From contig OX621254.1 of NCBI GenBank assembly GCA_951640165.1, forward strand, positions 24,340,001 to 24,404,000: a DNA stretch of 64,000 bases, given 5' to 3'. The notes under the pieces are model-generated. The model was given only the letters and a program-made list of their open reading frames with translations, did not search any database and had not been told where the DNA came from. The position numbers and the translations under genes were made by a program. This stretch comes from Pseudoips prasinana. Its lineage: Eukaryota > Arthropoda > Insecta > Lepidoptera > Nolidae. Positions 24,662 through 33,600 of this stretch are shown piece by piece. Every line of letters starts with the position of its first letter. The first letter of the stretch is position 1.

Positions 24662-27600
24662 CCGCGCGCGTGTGTGTGTGTGTGTGTAGATTATTTTATT
24701 ATATTTATTAAGTTTTCAGTTTCTGTATAATCGAGCTTTAAGAGCCAGTTTGTCACAGTTTTTTTGCATTGTGGCTTGCACATTGGATATATGTGCAAGA
24801 GTTTATTGACTTTATTATACACAAAACTACTTAAGAATAGAAAAGATCTTTGAGCTAGGGATGTAGCAACAAGCGTAGTTGGACAGACAACATGATTACG
24901 TCGAAGGTTATTAAATTTTCCTGGATCAAAAGGTGTATTGACATGAGTCAGTAGAGTTAGGTTAAGAATAAATAGTTTGCGTACGGAAAGAACCTTACAG
25001 ATATTGTATAGATCCGTCGTGGGGTGCCTGTATGGTAGCTGCCATCCGACTTTCAAAACAGAACGCTGCGCCCGTTCTAATTTCAAGAGGTGAGTCTTTG
25101 TGGCGCCACCCCAAGCCACTATACAATATTGTATAAGTGACTGGCAGAGAGAAAAATACACTAATCTAAGTAAACTCTTATCAGCGACGTAGCGTAGATT
25201 TTTAAAAATATACATTAGTTTACGCAGCCTGCATGTGAACATATCAATTTGAGGGTGAAAAGAAAGGAGATCGTCTATTTGTATGCCGAGATATTTAATT
25301 ACGTTAGTTTTTATGAGGTTGAGGTTGGGGCAGTTGCATACCCGTCCGTCGCCCACTACACATCTGGATCCGAGGCGGCGGCGCGACGTGTTCCACGCGC
25401 GCCCCTCTTAGACGTTGCGGGGGGAGATTAACACCTCACTCCCCCCGCTAATGCGAGGAGGCCCGCAGGCATGGGCCAGCACCAGCGGGGGTTGCGGAAG
25501 TATCATTCGTTCCCGCGACCCCCGGCGCAGGTGTGAGATGGAACACCGGGGTGGTTTTTAGTCAGTAGGAGTCTGACAGACCCCTCCGCCTCCCCCAAGG
25601 CGGAGGACATCCATGCAGGATTTTCCACCCCGCAAAAAAAAAAAAAAAAAAAAAAAAAATGGGGCAGTTGCATGATATTTCAGATATTTCAATATGTATG
25701 TATTTAGAAAGATATAAGGATGTTTATCAGTTGTTTGGTTGCCATAGAAGAGACTCTGTGTCAATTGTTCCATTATATTTAGTTATAAGAATTAAAGTAA
25801 GAATCCGGTCTGTACGGAACCCTTCATAGGCGAGTCCGACTCGCACTTGGCTGGTTTTTAGATTTACATAGGGACATGAAATGAAATGAAATTTATTCAG
25901 CACTTGGGTATTAACATACACTTGTACTTGTCAAGGTCACAATGCAGTACATAAACATAGTGGATAGTATAAAATTTGCAAAAAAAATTAATTAGTCCGT
26001 CCGTGCGGTTTGTTTTATCGCATATATTTGTTACTTACAGACAGGTTGTTAACTTAAACATAGATGCGATGAGCATGATTATATATTCCGAATCCACGAC
26101 CTTTAGCTTCGCAGCCAGGTTCCCTACCCACCAGACCAACTGGCCAGACAATCTATGTTTAAGTTAACAACCTGTCCCTATGTAAATAAAAAAAAACCCG
26201 CCAAGTGCGAGTCGGACCAGCCCATGAAGGGTTCCGTAGCTGCAAGTATTTCAGTTGATTAATTGCGGTTTACGGATTATGGCATATTAAAAAAAAACTA
26301 GGTCTCACTTACTAGATCTCGTTCAAACTAATTTTCGGTGGAAGTGGTAAGTTAGTTTTACCACTTTGGAAGTGTCTCTCGCGCAAATATATCTATATAT
26401 ATCCATACATAGACCTGAAACTCAACATTTTTTTTTCATCGTACCCTACATGTGGGTTATCTATAGATATGATTCTTATCTTCAGAAATGATATTGAGAT
26501 TTTTAATAGTTATGTTTTTTTTCTAAACTGAATAGTTTGCGCGAGAGATACTTCCTAAGTGGTAAATTGAGTGCCCCCCTCCCCCCCCTGTATCTTCTAT
26601 AATACGAGAATGATAAACCCCAAAATTATTGTTCTTTTTGTTTGAAAATCTTAATGCGTTTCACAGAATACTTCGACTCCATAAGGGTTCCGGTTTTTGC
26701 CATTTGGCTACGGAACCCAAAAAAGGCAAAAAGAGCTGATACTCTTCCACTGCTGGACCGATATTTACCAAACATAGCTAAGAACCACCGCAAGGAAACT
26801 GACTTTCAAAGGAAAAATCAGCATCGAAATCGGTCCATCCGTTTCAGAGCTCGATGCCACAGACAAGTTGTTGTGAGGTTTTCATGGCCAAAGAAGAGCC
26901 CTGCTATGGATATACTCGGCAGGGTTCTCTTTGGAGCATATTATAACATGCTCATTGAGTTGAGGTCTGACGATTGAGCAGGCCATGGCGGAACGTTAAG
27001 CGAGCATCATCAAAAGTGCTCCTATAGGTTGTTCTAATAGGTGACAATAGAGATATATACAAACAGCCAGTTGCTCTCACTAACACGTACGTGATCGGAG
27101 AGGTTAAGCACATAGGCAAGCAGGCAATCTGTAGATGGGTGACCGCCAAAGTGCTTTAATTTCTAAGAGTGCCCGTGAAATCTTCTGAGGCCACGATATG
27201 CTGTCGGTCCCAGTTTTAGTCTTTAGACAACAGTCGATAAGGCATGTCAGGGGTCTACTGGGCGGTTTGAACAACTCTGACTCTAACGTAACCACTGCCC
27301 ATACGATAAAGGAAAGCAATAGAAATCAATCCCTATTGTAACAAAGTCGTACTGGCTAACATCAAAACATCCAGTTCTAAATACATTTTGTAAGATATTG
27401 AGGGAATATAGCCGGGCTATATTGATAGTCGACGTTTTATCGACCGGTATTTGTGGATCAGCCAGCTATACCACACTAATGGGTCGACGTCTACCAATTT
27501 CATCGACTGAAGGTCGACCGGTCGATCAATTGTTTATCGATCGGTATCGCTACCACGTCAATCCAACAATGTCTATCGAAATCAATCGATGGCATCGATC

Positions 27601-30600
27601 CGTGTGGTAACACCCTTAGAATACTAATTCAATTGTTAAACGCAGATACACTTCACATTACACTGTCATGCTTATCGCTCATGGATTGGTCGGAGATTTT
27701 CAACCAAATTTTTCGACAGGCTTCGATTTTTCTCTCAATTTAGGCCATGAAACTACGTGATGGTTTAGTTAAATACCAGTAAGAAGACTTATTTACGCTA
27801 AAGAGCAGCAACACACAATTTCAATAAATTACCATCATAATAATATAATTTAATGTAGCGTACCTAACTTTATTTTCAGAGGAAAAACCGTGCCGCATAC
27901 TAAAACAAAATGTGAAACGACAAAAAAACATATTGAAAACAAATGAGACGATATACCACGACAAAGTGCCGATTTCTACACGTTTCTACCTACAATTGTT
28001 GAAGAGGAGTCAATTTTTACAACATTTCCAAGCCACAGAATCCTACGAATATGCTTCAGAAACCGAAAGGGCGGTAACTTCCTCTGAATATACTAAAACA
28101 AGAAGTAATGTTAAAAAGGAAATAGAGAAAACATACAATTTGAGGTCAACGGAAGCGAAAACGGAACGGAAAACATATGACCAAACACGTCGCAGGAAAC
28201 GAAATGCTCGTGTGAACCAAACGCAATCTGTAACCGAACTCGCTAAGGATGCTTTGAGGAAACGAAAGCCATGGAGAGAACCTATGGAGCCGATTATAGA
28301 AGAAATTAAAGAGAGGGAGCCTTTAAAATTCATTAATAAAGGTTTGTAATCTCCTAATGACTCGTAGTTTAAAATAATGAAGTCCTGTAATGAAGTAATT
28401 ATCAAAATCGCCGTCAACGACACAGCACACTGTGTCGTTGACGGCGACTTTGATAATTATTTTTTATAGAACCTATATAATTTGTTTTCACATCGTATAG
28501 AAATCTGAGGATTTCAACAGGTTCTCAACCATTAGTTCCATTTTACCGATAAATACTTGAGGGCCCTTGGGGCCCTTGGGGGCCTTGTGGGACCCTTGTG
28601 GGGTTCGGGTCTCAGTTTATGCTGGAGCAAAAACGTAATTCTACAAAGATGGTGTTATTAGTGGCACGAACTAGAGAATCAGGGGTTTAACGCAATCTTT
28701 GCCGACGTACCTTAGCCAACCTGCGTATTTATCTAGCTGGCTAAAGACTAAAGAACCATCCTAGAGAAGTAAGTCCGAAGAGAATCTGGGCGTGTTTTTA
28801 AACGATGAAGTCGTTAAAGAATGAAGATACAAGATTTTTTTATTTTGTATATTTATTCGATAGGGAATAGTCTCATATATCGGATATCGTAATGTAAAAT
28901 TGGATTTGGTTGTATTAATATGTTTTTAAAACAGTAAGTAAATTAGCAATGAAAGTTACCTGTTAATCTTATCAGGAGGTTCGGAAATCGATAAAATAGC
29001 CGAGAAGCTAAAAAGCCTCGTTAAGGCTACCGTCGAAGAGAATTTGGATAGGGAGCTGCTGACGTGCACAGAGGCTTTTGACAAGGATATCGACGTGGAA
29101 AGCGTCGAAAAAGCAGTTGAAACCAATGGTAAGTCGGACTGATGTTGGATATATTATATAATGCTGTACCGAATTATGAAGAATATCGCCAACCCATCCC
29201 ATTCCGTGGGGTGCGTATTTACTAGACCACAGATAGCAGCGTGTCTAGAAGTACTAATTAACATCATACTGCAATCGCCAACCCATCTGCCAAGCGTCGC
29301 TATTATGGCACATCCCCCAAAGCGACATCGCAGCAGGGCAGGGGCAGGGGAGGCCCATGTCTTTTAGTTGAAATAATATCCTGGAACAGTATTGACACAC
29401 GGCCATCTGATCCCAAAATATGCAGAGCCTGTACAGACGCCAGCACATCAAGCTACCCCAATATGTCAAATTTCCCCTATATATAAAAAAATTGCTGGAT
29501 GTGCTGGCGCCTGTACTATGGAAATCAGATAACTGATATATTGCATATACTAGTTTTCTTTTAAAAATACACACTTATATAAATAATTACACCCAGACTC
29601 AGGACAAACATGTTCATGCACACAAATATCTGTCCTGGGTGGGAATCGAACCCACGACCAGCGGCGTGAAAGACAAGCATTTACTAAGCACGCCAACTGG
29701 CCCGTCAAAATATTATATTAAATAATTCTGTGCCGTGTGGTGACGAATATCGCCAACCCATCTCATTCCGTGGGGTACGTAGATATCTACCAGACAACGC
29801 GAACTAATCTGCCAGGTGTCGCTATTTTGGCACATCCCCCAAAAGATACCTTAGGGAGATTACGTCCAGCAGTGGACGTCTTCGAGTTGATAGCAGACGC
29901 ACATATAATTCACAAAGCCAAAATTAAATAAAATTGTCTGATAAACTTTTTAGATTAATTTTTTTTATAGGGTATAAATGGGTACCGTTGACTCTTATTA
30001 TCAAAATTATCAAAATCATCGGATACAATTTATTGTATTAAATGTAAGTAACAAGCATAACAATTTGCCTCACAGAATTGTACAGACGCCAACACATCCA
30101 GCAACACCAATCTGTCAAATTTCTTTTATCGATTTTCATCTTTATCACAAAAGCATAAGGTTCACTTTCAATTATGGTAATTTAAGAGATTGGTGTAGCT
30201 TGATGTGCTAGCGTCTGTACGATTGGCGAAATCACTAAATGTGATCTCTTCCAGAAAGCTTAGAATGAATATTTCTTACCAGATCTATGACAAACATATG
30301 AGATAATAAAATCATAGGCGCGCTGACTCCGTAAAAAGCTATAAAAAGTGCACTGCTCGCCAAAAGCTTCTCCCAAGAATCTTCTTGAGAGGGAGAGGGA
30401 GATATGCCATAATCTCCACGCTTGGTAGACGGGTTGGCGATCGCAGCAAGATGGTCATAGTACTCAGAAAATAGCTGCTGTCCGGTAGATGATCCCTCGG
30501 GTCAACTTTTACACCTCCCACGGGATGAAATTGGGTGATGATATTCTGATATATGTCTGACGGGTCTGTTGGCGTGGTTGGCAAATGCTTGCTTTTCACG

Positions 30601-33600
30601 CCGGAGGTCGTGGGTTCGATTCCCAGCCAGGGTAGATATTTGTGTGCATCAACATGTCTGTTTGTCCTGAGTCTGGGTGTTATTATCTATATAAGTATGT
30701 ACTTACAAAAGAAAAGCAGTAAATGTAGTATATCAGTTATCTGGTTTCCATAGTAGGTACAAGCTCTTCTTAGTTTCAGCCCCATATGGATTATATTTCC
30801 ATTCCCTTATTATTGTGCGGCCACTGTAAGAATGCCTATCAGTTTAAAACATTTTACGTCCAATTTGCGACTGTTAGAATGCTTGTTCGGACACGTACGT
30901 CAAATATGGCGTAAAGTGTTGTGAACTGAAAGGTTTCAAGAAAGCAATTTTACAGCAGCTACATATAATACTTCTAGATGAACTACCTGAAGCAGAGAAC
31001 CTCGGTTTATGCGAGCGTCGCTGCCCGCGTGTCCTCCACACTTGTACTTACTGCGGGAAGAGCTTCGACAGACCCTGGGTACTGAAGGGACATCTCAGAC
31101 TACACACCGGAGAACGGCCTTTCCCATGTCCTCATCCTCATTGTGGTAGGAATTTTGCAGATCGGTGAGTTTACTTTCCACTCAAGGGTCTTGACAGTTG
31201 TTAAGCTATCTTAAAGTCTTCTGGGCGGTTTAATACTTTGACTTATATGGGCAGTGGTTTCCTCACTGCCCGCTTGAATGAATACAAAAACGCATATTAT
31301 ACAGGGTGGCCGAGGAGTTGACGTTCAAACGCAACATTTGGATACTTTATGATGAGGAGTATCCGAATCACCCCCATGTATGTTGCCCATTTTATTTTTT
31401 TTTGATACTTAAAAAAATTATGAGTCCTGTGCTCAAACCCTAATATTGAACTTTCGAATGAATTCTAAGTCAGTTCTAAACCATAATTTTAGGGTGTTAG
31501 GTTAAACTATGCTAATTAGTGATCACAAAAAAACTGAAACAGAAATGTTCAACAGAACGAGAAAAAAAAATCGAAAACTGATGTTAGGTGAAATTTACGA
31601 AAAAGAATCTATCTCGTAAACTACGCAAAATCGTAGAACATACATGGGGGTGATTCGGATACTCCTCATCATAAAATATCTAAATTTTTCGTTTGAACGT
31701 CAACTCCTCGGCTAGCCTGTATATATATGTAAAAGAAAATAGTGTTAGGTACACCACTTATAACTTGGGAACGGGTGGAACTATTTATATGATTATTGGG
31801 TTGTTTTTGGGTTTATCTTCGTCCGTAAGTAATAAAATATAGTAATATGATTATAAAAAAAGAAATTAACAAAATTCAAATACATTGAAAGTGATTGTGC
31901 AATTAGATTCCCATTATTCTTCTGTTCTTGAGGCAGGATAACGTTTGTTATTTAGTCTTTTTATATATGTGATTTTAAAGTGGATTTCGATTTCTCTTGT
32001 AGACCATCATTATAAGCAAACAGCATAATATATATAGCCTTTAGTTTCAAATAAAAAATAAAAATTTTAATTTGAAATTATTTTATTATAATCTAGCTGC
32101 TATATTTATTATTTAGTTTATAAATTATAGCCTTTGTATTATGCGGATGTATAAGCTATATTGCTATAAAGTTTAATTGTAATCCGTTTCGGAGTTTTTG
32201 CGTGAATGGGTAATAGACAGCGATACATCCAGTCTCACAAACTTTCGCATTTATAATATTAGTAGGATGATGTTTGTGATAGATCGGTGATAGGAACAGT
32301 GAAATTATTTGAAACAGAAATTTAGTTTTAGACCTAAACATGCCATTGGCTGCTGTGCCAATCAATAGTATGATTGGCGCACTAATACTAAGTTATTGTT
32401 GCAATTCCCATGCAACTATCCATGCATTGCATACTATTGATTATAAAAAGTATAGGCCCGAAACTGGTTCCAGGATTTTTCGATATGTATATACCCGAAG
32501 GCTGATTTAAAATTGGGTGTATATGTATTGGTGTGTATGAAGAACCAGCTAATCCAATGTATATGCTTTAGCACTTAATCTACCTCCGTAGACGCACCAC
32601 GAGAGACGTAGACGTTGACATTTTTCAAATTCCTTTCTTACCTTCTTACGGCGTGCCTTCAATAAATTGCGTCAACATTATGACATTAATTGACCTTATG
32701 TGAAAGATCATATCAAATCTATCATACCTAATTTATTTTCATAGCATTTTTCGCACTGCAATGATCAAATCATCCAAGTTACTATCTTTTATGTGCAGTT
32801 CAAACCTCCGCGCTCACCAGCGCACTCGAGGGCATCACTCATGGCAATGGCGATGTCCCGCGTGCAACAAGGCCTTTAGCCAACGGCGGTACCTTGAGAG
32901 GCATCGGGATGATGCTTGCAGGAAATACAGGTAATTTAAAGGCAATATACAAGTGGCAAGTAGGTAATGCAACTGAATCACTCTGGACAGCCGTGCTGTG
33001 TAATAAATAACTAGCTGTGCCCCGCGGTTTTACCCTCATTAAACTTTATAAATTATAGCCTATGTGTTAATCCAAGGTGTCAACTAACTCCATACCAAAG
33101 TTTATTAAAATCGTTCCAGCCGTTTAGACGTAAAGATGTAACAAACATACACACTCACAAACTTACAAACTTTCGCCTTTATAACATTAGTGTGATAAAT
33201 AATGTCCTCCTAGACGAATTACGGCCAGAGCGGCCAGTCTCAATAGTGATTAGCCAACTGCACGGGTGATGTTATAGTGCAAAAGTGTGTGCTTGCAGCA
33301 CACAGGGCACTTTCTATTCCATCACTCTCATGATCCGATGGGACGACTAGCGCTACGACTGGAAAGAGATCAGGTACAGGACCGACGGCTTTACGTACTT
33401 TCCAAGGCGCGGGGGCATTATAACGCCAACTCTGAGAGTTCGGGCTGATACTGAGCAATTTTCTTTTTACGGAAATATCCCAAACATTCAAAAATCTTTT
33501 ATTGCACAAAAAAATGTATTCGAGCGCTTTCTGGTCTATGTCCGTGGCAAAAAAAAATATGACATTACCGTCGATGTATATATTTGAAGGTAGTAAATTG

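Noticed and set aside
26642..26977. 111-codon frame as a gene
   Set aside because: It reads two dispersed repeats fused together (GGCTACGGAACCC and CCATCCGTTTCAGAGCT blocks).
29971..30043. 73-nt exon with strong acceptor and donor (GTAAGT) in the Snail-like gene
   Set aside because: In the required phase it ends in TAA just before the donor, and the other frames also have stops; only the 11-nt version keeps the frame.
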